From assembly GCA_964487915.1 (NCBI GenBank), contig CAZASN010000003.1, forward strand, positions 124,001-188,000: 64,000 bases of DNA, in the 5' to 3' direction. The DNA comes from Proruminimicrobium sp964487915. Its GTDB lineage: Bacteria > Elusimicrobiota > Endomicrobiia > Endomicrobiales > Endomicrobiaceae. Made by a program: the position numbers and the translations under genes. Shown here one piece after another: positions 50,785-59,426 of this stretch (position 1 is its first letter; the number at the start of each line of letters is the position of its first letter). The notes under the pieces are model-generated. The model saw nothing but the letters and a program-made list of their open reading frames with translations, searched no databases and was not told the origin of the DNA.

Positions 50785-53700
50785 TTATTCTTCGCCGTAT
50801 TGCAGACTTGTAGACTGCTCTCCCAATAAATTTTCAAGTTCTTTTAAACAATCGTCGCTGTATTTTACATTATATTCGGTTTCAATTAAATAATCTCCGT
50901 TCTGATAATCTTTAATATCCAAAAAAACTTTTGATTTGCCGGGATATTTTTTAAGTATTTCTATTATTTTTTCGGATAATTCGTCATCCAATAAAATCTC
51001 TGAAACATGTACGTGAAGAGAACCCAAATTGGGAGTATATTTCTTTTTTGCTTCATCAATCGTATACATTTCCTCAACAACTATCTGCCTTTTTCCCTGT
51101 TTATTCAGCAATTTTCCTTTTATAACGGTTACATTTTTTTCATTCAGGTAATTGCCGAGTTTTTCAAATGTTTTCGGAAACATAACGCATTCAATGTCTC
51201 CGTATAAATCAGCGGCCACAAAACTGGCGAATTTTTTTTTCTCTTCTTTTGTCACTAACATCCTGACTGAGGTAATCATACCTGCGATACGTATTATTTT
51301 CGCTGTAGCCAGACTGTTATTTTCAGGCGGCATCGGTATTCTGTCAAACCGGTACTGTGAAAAAGCGATTAAATCTCTTTTGTATTTATCAAGCGGATGC
51401 CCTGAAACATAAAAATCCAAAACTTCCTTTTCATATTCAAGAGACAGCGATTCTTCCAAAGGTTCCGTTTTTTTAAACGACGATGAATTTTTTTTACTTA
51501 AGGTTTCTTCCGGCTCAAACAAAAAACCCTGGTCGGAATCGGCATTTTTTTTATTTTTTGCCGCTGCTGAAAGCGCTTCTTCCATGCTTTCCAGTATGTC
51601 TGCCCTGACCTGAAGCTTATTCTTGCCGAAACCGTCAAACGCTCCCGCTTTGGCAAGCGATTCTATTGTTTTTTTATTAACCGTAGTCAAATCAACTTTT
51701 TCAAGAAAATCTTCAAAAGAAGCAAATTTCCCGTGTTGTTTTCTTGCTTCGGCGATTGCGTCCGCAGGCGCTTCGCCGACATTTTTGACGCCGACCAGCC
51801 CGTATCTTATATTTTTCCCTTCAACCGAAAATTTTCCTTCCGAAAACTGTACGTCCGGAGGTAAAACTTTTATGCCGAATTGTTTGGCGTCTTCTATATA
51901 TGAAACTAACTTTTTTTCTTCCCCTTCTTTCGCTTTTGACGATCCTACTTCCGAATTCATCATGGCGGTCATAAATTCAAGCGGATAATGAGTTTTCAAA
52001 AAAGCAGTCTGATAAGCGACATAGCCGTATGCCGCGGAATGTGATTTATTAAATCCGTATCCGCCAAATTTTTCCATATTATCGTAAATTTTGTTTGCAA
52101 TTTGTTCGTCTATTTTTTTATTTTTGGCGCCTTCTATGAACTTCGCTCTCTGCTTTTGTATTTCTTCCGGTTTTTTCTTCCCCATGGCTTTTCTGAGTCC
52201 GTCTGCTTCTCCGGGAGTAAAACCTCCTACGGCCATAGCCATTTGCATAACCTGTTCCTGATAAACTATACAGCCGTAAGTGTTTTTTAATATCGGCTGC
52301 TGCAAAGGATGATCATAAGATATATTCTTTCTCCCGTGCTTGCAGTCAACAAAAATTTCCGGCATGTGGGCGTCCATAGGTCCCGGTCTGTAAAGGGCTA
52401 TTAAAGCGATAATATCGTCTATATTTGTAGGTTTTAATCTTTTGGTAAGATTTCTTATTCCGTCAGATTCAAGCTGAAATACGCCGTAAGTCTTGCCTTC
52501 CTGCAACAGCTGGTAAGTTTTTTTATCTTCCAAATCTATTTTGTTTACGTCAAAATTTTTATCTTTTAATCTTATCAGTTTTACCGCTTCGTCTATGATG
52601 GACAAAGTTTTAAGGCCCAAAAAATCAACTTTCAACAATCCGAGATTCGGCAAAGTATTTCCGTCATACTGGGTTGTGACTATGTCTTTTGATCCTTTTG
52701 CAAGCGGAGAATAACGTCTTATATCCTCAGGCGCTATAACCATGCCTGCGGCATGAACGCCGGTATGTCTTTTGATGCCTTCAAGTTTAGCCGATATTTT
52801 TATAAGTTCTGCTATTTTTTCGTCGCTTTTGATAATTTTTTGCAGCTCTTCGGAATTTGTTTTTGCCGCGCCGATAGACAATCCGTTGGGAATCGCGTTT
52901 GCGATTTTTTGGCCTTCCGAAGGAGAAAATCCCATCGCTCTGGCAACGTCTTTAACAACCATTTTTGCTTTCATTGATCCGTATGTTATTATCTGCGCGC
53001 AGTTATTGTGTCCGTATTTATTGCGGACATATTCAATAACCTTATCCCTGCCGAAATCCGCAAAATCAATGTCAAGATCAGGCATTGTTCTTCTGTCGGG
53101 ATTTAAAAATCTTTCAAAAAGCAGATCATATCTCAAAGGGCAGATATCGGTTATGCCCAAAGTGTAGGCAACGATTGAACCGGCGCCGGATCCTCTTCCG
53201 GGTCCTACCGGTATGCCGTTGTCTTTTGCATATTTTATAAAATCCCAAACAATTAAAAAGTATGAATCAAAACCCATCTTTTTAATGATATTTAATTCGT
53301 GTTCCAATCTGTCTAAATGCTCTTTTTTTACTTCGGAATATCTCTTTTTCAATCCTTCCCTGCATAATTTTTCCAAATATGTATCGGGAGTAAATCCTTC
53401 GGGAACGGTATAATTGGGAAGCAAAAATTGGTCTTTCTTAATGAGTAAATCCGTTTTATCCGCGATTATAAGCGTATTCTTGACCGCTTCGGGAACATAT
53501 GAAAAAGTTTCAATCATTTCCTCGGGAGGTCTGTAATAAAACAAATCTGAACCGAATCTCATTCTGTCCGGATCGGTCACAAGTTTATTCGTATTTATGC
53601 ATAACAATACGTCATGATAATAAGCGTCTTCTTTTTTCAGGTAATGGCAGTCGTTTGTCGCAACAAGGGGTATCATTGTTTTTTTTGAAAGTTCAATTAA

Positions 53701-54285
53701 AGGAGCTATTATTTTCTTTTGGTCTTCAAGCCCGTTATCCTGAATTTCAAGATAAAAATTATCGGTTCCGAATATATCTTTGTAAAAATTAGCGGTTTCG
53801 GCGGCTTCTTTTGTATTGCCGTCCAGCAGCAAACTTGAAACTTCTCCGGCTATACAGCCGGAAAGACAGACAAGTCCTTTTGAGTATTTAGCCAGCAGTT
53901 CTTTGTCCACTCTGGGTTTTGAATAAAATCCTTCTGTAAACCCGAGACTTACCAGCATCATAAGGTTATGATATCCTTCCATGTCTTTTGCAAGAAGAAC
54001 AAGATGATGATATCCGCCGGTTTCCTTTGTTTTGTCTTGTCTTGATTTTTTTGCCACATAAACTTCGCAGCCTATAATCGGTTTAATTCCGTAGTCTTGA
54101 CATCCCCAATAAAATTCCATAGCCCCGTACATATTGCCGTGGTCGGTAATTGCAAGAGCCGGCATTTTATATTCTTTTATAAGCTGAAATAATTCTCCGG
54201 GTTTGCCGTCTTTGGTTAAACGGACGGATCCGTCCAAAAGAGAATATTCCGTGTGATTGTGCAAATGAACAAATTCAGACGCCAT
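50785..54285 (-). CDS. dnaE: DNA polymerase III alpha subunit
   Basis: A 1166-residue replicative polymerase. The PHP domain (residues 1-280) starts with FVHLHNHTEYSLLDG. The polymerase core has GPGRGSGAGSIVAYTLGIT near residue 365 and the catalytic aspartates in MPDLDIDFADFGRD near residue 400. KVDFLGLKTLSIIDEAV and the QEQVMQMA finger region follow. Helix-hairpin-helix (KAGAFDGFGKN) and OB-fold (RIAGMITSVRMLV) domains close the chain. Length is normal. An AAAGGA ribosome site precedes the ATG. Confidence 0.97.
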   Translation of the reverse strand: MASEFVHLHNHTEYSLLDGSVRLTKDGKPGELFQLIKEYKMPALAITDHGNMYGAMEFYWGCQDYGIKPIIGCEVYVAKKSRQDKTKETGGYHHLVLLAKDMEGYHNLMMLVSLGFTEGFYSKPRVDKELLAKYSKGLVCLSGCIAGEVSSLLLDGNTKEAAETANFYKDIFGTDNFYLEIQDNGLEDQKKIIAPLIELSKKTMIPLVATNDCHYLKKEDAYYHDVLLCINTNKLVTDPDRMRFGSDLFYYRPPEEMIETFSYVPEAVKNTLIIADKTDLLIKKDQFLLPNYTVPEGFTPDTYLEKLCREGLKKRYSEVKKEHLDRLEHELNIIKKMGFDSYFLIVWDFIKYAKDNGIPVGPGRGSGAGSIVAYTLGITDICPLRYDLLFERFLNPDRRTMPDLDIDFADFGRDKVIEYVRNKYGHNNCAQIITYGSMKAKMVVKDVARAMGFSPSEGQKIANAIPNGLSIGAAKTNSEELQKIIKSDEKIAELIKISAKLEGIKRHTGVHAAGMVIAPEDIRRYSPLAKGSKDIVTTQYDGNTLPNLGLLKVDFLGLKTLSIIDEAVKLIRLKDKNFDVNKIDLEDKKTYQLLQEGKTYGVFQLESDGIRNLTKRLKPTNIDDIIALIALYRPGPMDAHMPEIFVDCKHGRKNISYDHPLQQPILKNTYGCIVYQEQVMQMAMAVGGFTPGEADGLRKAMGKKKPEEIQKQRAKFIEGAKNKKIDEQIANKIYDNMEKFGGYGFNKSHSAAYGYVAYQTAFLKTHYPLEFMTAMMNSEVGSSKAKEGEEKKLVSYIEDAKQFGIKVLPPDVQFSEGKFSVEGKNIRYGLVGVKNVGEAPADAIAEARKQHGKFASFEDFLEKVDLTTVNKKTIESLAKAGAFDGFGKNKLQVRADILESMEEALSAAAKNKKNADSDQGFLFEPEETLSKKNSSSFKKTEPLEESLSLEYEKEVLDFYVSGHPLDKYKRDLIAFSQYRFDRIPMPPENNSLATAKIIRIAGMITSVRMLVTKEEKKKFASFVAADLYGDIECVMFPKTFEKLGNYLNEKNVTVIKGKLLNKQGKRQIVVEEMYTIDEAKKKYTPNLGSLHVHVSEILLDDELSEKIIEILKKYPGKSKVFLDIKDYQNGDYLIETEYNVKYSDDCLKELENLLGEQSTSLQYGEE

Positions 54286-54360
54286 TTTTTCCTTTATGTT
54301 ATGCCGATTTTATTTTGAATGCGTTGCGTTTAAAATTAAAATGAAAAGCGGCGTTATTTA

Positions 54361-54816
54361 TTATTTTTTTGCTTTGCTTCTATAGATTTTCTTTTTAGAA
54401 ATTTTACTTTTAAGCGTTTTCTTTTTCGTAGCGAATTTTTTTATTGCAGTCTTTTTAACTTTTGCTTCTTTAGGCCGACTGTCGTAAGCGTTCCAAATGT
54501 TTTCAAGATTATACTTTGCTCTTACGTCAGGATGCATAACGTGAACCAAAAGTCCGCCGAAATCAATAACTTTCCATGTCTGTGACGAACCGCCTTCTCT
54601 TCTTACCGGCATAACGCCGAAATCATATTTTAGAGATTTTTCTATTTCATTTGTTATGGCATTAATCTGAGGAACGGAAGAAGCTGTAATTATGACAAAA
54701 TAATTAGCAATGGCTGTCTGACCGGTTACGTCAATAATAATAACGTTTTCGCCTTTCTTGTCTTCCGCAATTTTTTGAGCCTGTTTTGCCAATTTCAAAA
54801 AATCAATTTTTACCAT
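54361..54816 (-). CDS. rsfS: Ribosome silencing factor RsfS with Lys-rich tail
   Basis: A 151-residue protein. The RsfS core (residues 1-112) has NVIIIDVTGQTAIANYFVII, GSSQTWKVIDFGGLLVHVMH and NLENIWNAYDSR; it binds L14 and keeps subunits apart in starvation. Residues 115-151 are a basic tail with many Lys (TKKKTLKSKISKKKIYRSKA) not usual for the family. It follows the LCP-like gene by 15 bp, in a common nadD-yqeK-LCP-rsfS order. Confidence 0.93.
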   Translation of the reverse strand: MVKIDFLKLAKQAQKIAEDKKGENVIIIDVTGQTAIANYFVIITASSVPQINAITNEIEKSLKYDFGVMPVRREGGSSQTWKVIDFGGLLVHVMHPDVRAKYNLENIWNAYDSRPKEAKVKKTAIKKFATKKKTLKSKISKKKIYRSKAKK

Positions 54817-54831
54817 AACTGTCTCCTGTTT

Positions 54832-55902
54832 TTAGTTTATTTTATCAAGTTTGTCATATAAAATACAATCATTGCCCAGCAAAACCGTCATATCGGCAAA
54901 AGGTTTCGGATTTGTACTGACCAATATCTCCCCGCATCCCAGCAGATTAACTATCTCATTTGATTTTTCAGGATTATTTATCATATCTAAAACAACCGTA
55001 AATTTATTTTTGCGCGATTCGTTTCCCCAATAAAAAACGTCAAATGAATTCTTTCTCAAAAGATTTACCGCTTTTTCCGCCAGCCTGCTTTTATTTGAAG
55101 AATTCAAAACTTGAAGATTTATTTTTTCGGCTTCATTATCCGGATAAGTTCCGTTCAGCATTTCAATTACTCTGTCAAAAGCTTCTTGGTCTATTTCAGT
55201 TCTGTTTCTTCTTATCACGGTCGGCATATCAATAAACATAATATCTTTTCCCGCGTTGATGTTTTTTATCACGCGGTAAATCTGTATTAAATCAACCGGT
55301 TTAAAATCGGTCTGAATAATAATATTTTTATTTTTTAAAAACTTCACCGCCTCGGGAATCAAACTTCTGTTAATATTTGAAACGGCGTATTTGATTATTT
55401 TGATACTCGTTATTATGCCGTTTAAATGATTTCTGGAATTCAAAGCGATATAAAAACAGCTGTCTCCTAATTTATTTTTCATTTCGGCTTCATTTAATAA
55501 TTTCAGAAAAGCATTCAGCGAGTCGGTATCGGAATAAACGTAATAATCTATTTTAACCATGCCTTGAAAAACATTCATAATCTCCCGTTTAATAAAATCA
55601 ATCCTGTTTGGGTTGCTTTGTCTGAAAAATAATTCTTTTAGAGTTCTTGTTTTTAATTTTTTGCGTAAAATCGCGGTATTTTCGTTTATAAATAAAATTT
55701 GAACGCGTTTTTTAAGCGGATTATATTGGAACAAAGCTATCTTCAATGTACCCGGATATGTTTTAACGCTGCCTTCAATAACGATTAAAACGTTAATCGT
55801 TTTTCCGGCATATATATATTTTGACACATCTGAAACATAATAAATCAGAGATGAAGCCGCAATTAATAAAAAAACAAAAAACAGAATAATTTTTTTAAGC
55901 AT
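54832..55902 (-). CDS. Diverged LytR-CpsA-Psr-like protein with LytR C-terminal domain
   Basis: A 356-residue membrane-anchored protein. An N-terminal hydrophobic helix covers residues 3-20. The middle resembles an LCP fold: INVLIVIEG, FQYNPLKKRVQILFINENTA and MVKIDYYVYSDTDSLNAFLK occupy the positions of the LCP strands. The Arg/Asp residues expected for lipid-phosphate transfer are not seen (INENTA stands where IPRDT is usual). Residues 260-350 match LytR_C: INLQVLNSSNKSRLAEKAVN and DMTVLLGNDCILYDKL. Role in wall-polymer transfer is doubtful; location between yqeK and rsfS is a familiar context. Confidence 0.75.
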   Translation of the reverse strand: MLKKIILFFVFLLIAASSLIYYVSDVSKYIYAGKTINVLIVIEGSVKTYPGTLKIALFQYNPLKKRVQILFINENTAILRKKLKTRTLKELFFRQSNPNRIDFIKREIMNVFQGMVKIDYYVYSDTDSLNAFLKLLNEAEMKNKLGDSCFYIALNSRNHLNGIITSIKIIKYAVSNINRSLIPEAVKFLKNKNIIIQTDFKPVDLIQIYRVIKNINAGKDIMFIDMPTVIRRNRTEIDQEAFDRVIEMLNGTYPDNEAEKINLQVLNSSNKSRLAEKAVNLLRKNSFDVFYWGNESRKNKFTVVLDMINNPEKSNEIVNLLGCGEILVSTNPKPFADMTVLLGNDCILYDKLDKIN

Positions 55903-56463
55903 TTATTTATTATAATAATTCCATATACTTACGATATCGGGATGCAGCACTTTAAATTTTGAAACGACATACTGAATTTTATTTTGCATAACAAATTTAA
56001 AAGTCCGGTTCAAATCTCCGTATACGACATCGTGTTCTATATTAAATTTTAATTTTCTGTCGGGAGACAAAGCATCGGCTATAAAAACTATTTTTTCCGC
56101 ATTGCTCATATTGATTCTTCCTACCGTATGATATTTAACGGCGTTCAGTATTTCCGTGTTTTTTACGCCGAATTTCTTTTTTGCTATATCTTCCGATATA
56201 TACGCATGCAGTATCTGAGGCGCATATTTTAATATAAACGGATAATATTTTATTTTAACCTTATTAACGCTTATATAATTCTTTGATTCGTCGGCCGTCA
56301 TCCATTTTCCGCAGTCATGCAAAAGAGCCGCTATTTGTATGTTATAAACATCTTCATTATAATTTGCCGCTAATTTTGAAGCCAATTCATAAACCTGTAA
56401 CGTATGCTCGTATCTTTCGGTTTTCAAATGTTTATACAAATAATCAAAAATTTCATTTTCCAT
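55903..56463 (-). CDS. yqeK: YqeK-type HD phosphohydrolase
   Basis: A 186-residue HD-domain hydrolase. ERYEHTLQVYELASKLA holds the first His, AALLHDCGKWM is the HD motif, and the later residues are HAYISEDIAKKKFG and VKYHTVGR. The family splits Ap4A symmetrically into two ADP. It overlaps nadD by 11 bp, the standard pairing, and its stop is directly followed by the LCP-like start. Confidence 0.92.
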   Translation of the reverse strand: MENEIFDYLYKHLKTERYEHTLQVYELASKLAANYNEDVYNIQIAALLHDCGKWMTADESKNYISVNKVKIKYYPFILKYAPQILHAYISEDIAKKKFGVKNTEILNAVKYHTVGRINMSNAEKIVFIADALSPDRKLKFNIEHDVVYGDLNRTFKFVMQNKIQYVVSKFKVLHPDIVSIWNYYNK

Positions 56464-57034
56464 ATAATTTTTTTTCCTTAATATATTTTAAAACTTCTTT
56501 GGGAACCAGTTTTTCAATATCAGCCGCATTATTTTTAATCATATCTCTGACTTTCGTTGATGAAATGTTCTTCATGAAAAATTCCGAGAAAACGGCATAT
56601 TTACGGTATTTGCTGTCCAAGTCAACGACTATATCCGGTCTTTTCATTACCAAAAAACCGTATTTTTCGGCTATATATTCCGGTTTTTCCCATTCGTCCA
56701 ATTGATTAAAAGTATCGGAACCTATAATTAATTTTAAGATATCTTTATAATACTTTTTCTGCAAATAATCCAACGTTTCAAATGAATAAACAATTCTTTT
56801 GTTTTGAATTTCAAAAGTATCAATTAAAAATTTACCGTTATTTTTTACAGCCAATGAAAGCATGTTAAGTCTGTCTTGTGATGAAGCTTGCAGTCTTAAT
56901 TTATGCGGCGGCAAATATGAAGGAATAAAAATAACAAAATCCAATCCGAATTCGGCAACGGCTTGCTGGGCGGTCTCAATATGGGCGTTATGCACGGGGT
57001 CAAATGAACCTCCGAATACTCCTATTTTACGCAT
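56453..57034 (-). CDS. nadD: Nicotinate-nucleotide adenylyltransferase
   Basis: A 193-residue enzyme making deamido-NAD. The nucleotidyltransferase loop GVFGGSFDPVHNAHIETAQQ is at residues 4-23. FIPSYLPPHK and the C-terminal ISSTKVRDMI (the ISxTxxR motif) complete the signature. It starts directly after the batE-like gene and overlaps yqeK. Confidence 0.95.
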   Translation of the reverse strand: MRKIGVFGGSFDPVHNAHIETAQQAVAEFGLDFVIFIPSYLPPHKLRLQASSQDRLNMLSLAVKNNGKFLIDTFEIQNKRIVYSFETLDYLQKKYYKDILKLIIGSDTFNQLDEWEKPEYIAEKYGFLVMKRPDIVVDLDSKYRKYAVFSEFFMKNISSTKVRDMIKNNAADIEKLVPKEVLKYIKEKKLYGK

Positions 57035-57769
57035 TTATATTATCTCCAGTGAATTCTTGTCAATCCAACCGCTGAATCCGTCCAACAGAAGCTTCACGTT
57101 AACCCACTTGCCTAATTCCGATAAAATAACGACCTTTCTTCCGGCATAAACTTCAAAAGCCGTTTCTTCGGTTTTAATAGGCTTGTTTCTTACAGGCGTA
57201 TCCGTAAGGATTACGGCTTCACGCATTATATACTCTTCGTTAAATTTAACATAAAACAAAACTCCGCTCAATGCAAATAACGCCGAAAATAAAATTACGC
57301 CTTTAAAAAATATTTTTTGTTTTTTCAAACAATATAGCCCGAAACAAAGACACAGAAACATAAACAACGCGGATGTTATGACGGTTATCTCATTTAAAGA
57401 AACCAAGAAAGACATTTCCTGAATTATAAATTCAGCCGTATTCGGTTCCGGTTCTTTTGCAAGTTCGGCTAAAAGTTTTCTGTTATAACGTATATCTTTA
57501 TCTCTGGGAGCCAGACGCAAAGCTCTTTCCGTGTTCAGAGAAGCTCTTCCTATATCGCCGGTTTTATAATAAGCATTCGCTAAATTGTGAAATATATAAG
57601 GATTATAAAGTCCCTGCATAATCATAATCTCATATTCTTTTATAGATTCGTTATAATCGCCTTTGCCGTAAAAAGACGCAGCTTTGTTTATCCTGTCATT
57701 ATTCGTCTCGGCCGCGAAAACGGGCAAAACGCACAATAATAATAAAAAAAATGTCAGTATTTTATTCAT
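57035..57769 (-). CDS. batE: BatE-like TPR protein with C-terminal SH3-like domain
   Basis: A 244-residue envelope protein. A signal peptide or anchor (LTFFLLLLCVLPVFAAE) is followed by TPRs (residues 25-105, for example YNPYIFHNLANAYYKTGD). Two membrane segments (about 130-150 and 158-175) come next, and an SH3-like end has RNKPIKTEETAFEVYAGRKV. The order batB-batC-batD-batE is the classic Bat arrangement. The Bat proteins support aerotolerance and envelope integrity in Bacteroides and spirochaetes. Confidence 0.85.
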   Translation of the reverse strand: MNKILTFFLLLLCVLPVFAAETNNDRINKAASFYGKGDYNESIKEYEIMIMQGLYNPYIFHNLANAYYKTGDIGRASLNTERALRLAPRDKDIRYNRKLLAELAKEPEPNTAEFIIQEMSFLVSLNEITVITSALFMFLCLCFGLYCLKKQKIFFKGVILFSALFALSGVLFYVKFNEEYIMREAVILTDTPVRNKPIKTEETAFEVYAGRKVVILSELGKWVNVKLLLDGFSGWIDKNSLEII

Positions 57770-57770
57770 A

Positions 57771-59426
57771 TTATTTTTTTTCTTTTATAATGTATTTTGT
57801 CTTATAATATATCTTATTCATTTCCAAAATATCGGCTTTGACCGATTTGAATTTATAAATTTCGCATTCTTTTAAAATATCGGATATATTTTTAATAAAT
57901 TCAGGTTCATCGCCGGCCGTTTTAAGATTTATTTCTATTTCATATTTTGACATATTTAAATATTCTATGTTTGTTTTTGATCTTAAAAACATTTTAACCG
58001 CATATTCCAAACATGTATAAAAATTTATTTGCTCTTCTTTTCGTAAATAATCATACGAATTTTTGAGATAATATTCGGCTTTTTTGTACGCCTTTACTTT
58101 TTGAATCTTTTCATAATCTCTTTGCATATAGATTATAACAATTCTGTATATGAAAGAAGATGCGGCGAATAATAAAAACAAACTCATAACTGACAGAAAA
58201 AATTTATTTTTAATAAGAAGCATTTTGTATTGTTTTGCATAAAGAACGTCTTTCACCGGTTTAAAAGTTTTTTGTATAACCGGTTCCTGTCCGGATTGAC
58301 TATTTTGCCGCGCAGCGGCGTCATATGTCTCGCTGCTTACGTCAAAAAATATCGCCGAAGATTTTATAACGACATAATTTTTCAAATCGGGATCAAAATA
58401 AGAAAAAGTAATTTCCGGAATATTTTTTTGTCCGCTCATTAACGGGATAAGAACGCACTGAAATTTTTTAGAACTTATGACGGGATCATTTTCAACTTTA
58501 ACAAAAGTGGCGTATTTTTTTATATCGCTTGACAATTCAAAAATTGGTTCGGCTATGGAATTAATATTGCCGTTTCCTTTTATATTTATTGACAAATTAA
58601 CGGGTTCGTTGATTTTTACGCTCTTTTTATTAACGGAAGATGATATATCATATTTACCGACCGCGCCGGTGAAGTTTTCCGGAATATTTTTTTGCGGAAG
58701 AGGGAAAATTTTTATTTTTATCGGATTGGTTTTGAAAGAATATTTATTGCTGCCGTTCAGGTATTTTACATCAACAACCGAAGGATCAATTATTATAATG
58801 CCTTCTCTCATAGGATAGAGACGCGTTGTAACGGTAAATGTAAAATAATTTTCGCCGTTTATAAGTTCATATCCGCTTTTTATATCCGATTTTGTTTTCC
58901 AAAAATCTCTAAACATCGGAAGAAGATAATTCGGATTTGAAGCCAAATCATACCTTGTTGCGAATTCAAGGGTATAATATACCTGCTGGTTCACATATGC
59001 GGCATTTGTATCAGTATATGCTTTAACAAAAGTGTTTGCATCGCTGGCTGTATAAACTGCCTGTGATACTTTCGTTTTGTTGACTTTTATTTCTATCGGA
59101 TTTGAAACAATTTCATTTTTATCCGAATCATAAACGGTTATTGCCGGTATTGTAAAAAAACCGTATGTTTTAGGAGTTATCACGTATTCATACACATATT
59201 TTTTACCGTTTTTTATATAATCTTTTCTTGATAAAATTAAAAAATCTTCTATTTTAGGCAGTTGAAAATTATCGGAATTTTTAATATTCTGCGCTATTTC
59301 AACAATCAACTTAATGTTTTCGCCTTCAAAAACCTCTCTTTTATCAAGCGAAACATCTAAAATCTCATTGCCAAAAACAAAAGCCGGTATTAATAAAATA
59401 AATAATAAAATGATTTTTTTCAGCAT
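57771..59426 (-). CDS. batD: BatD-family oxygen-tolerance membrane protein
   Basis: A 551-residue protein. A signal peptide (residues 1-19, ending VFGNE) is followed by beta-sandwich repeats with LDKREVFEGENIKLIVEIAQ, KAYTDTNAAYVNQQVYYTLE and SVNKKSVKINEPVNLSINIK. A membrane segment near residue 410-430 (FFLSVMSLFLLFAASSFIYR) and a basic cytoplasmic helical tail complete it. This is the BatD layout. It is flanked directly by the batC-like and batE-like genes with no gap. Confidence 0.9.
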   Translation of the reverse strand: MLKKIILLFILLIPAFVFGNEILDVSLDKREVFEGENIKLIVEIAQNIKNSDNFQLPKIEDFLILSRKDYIKNGKKYVYEYVITPKTYGFFTIPAITVYDSDKNEIVSNPIEIKVNKTKVSQAVYTASDANTFVKAYTDTNAAYVNQQVYYTLEFATRYDLASNPNYLLPMFRDFWKTKSDIKSGYELINGENYFTFTVTTRLYPMREGIIIIDPSVVDVKYLNGSNKYSFKTNPIKIKIFPLPQKNIPENFTGAVGKYDISSSVNKKSVKINEPVNLSINIKGNGNINSIAEPIFELSSDIKKYATFVKVENDPVISSKKFQCVLIPLMSGQKNIPEITFSYFDPDLKNYVVIKSSAIFFDVSSETYDAAARQNSQSGQEPVIQKTFKPVKDVLYAKQYKMLLIKNKFFLSVMSLFLLFAASSFIYRIVIIYMQRDYEKIQKVKAYKKAEYYLKNSYDYLRKEEQINFYTCLEYAVKMFLRSKTNIEYLNMSKYEIEINLKTAGDEPEFIKNISDILKECEIYKFKSVKADILEMNKIYYKTKYIIKEKK

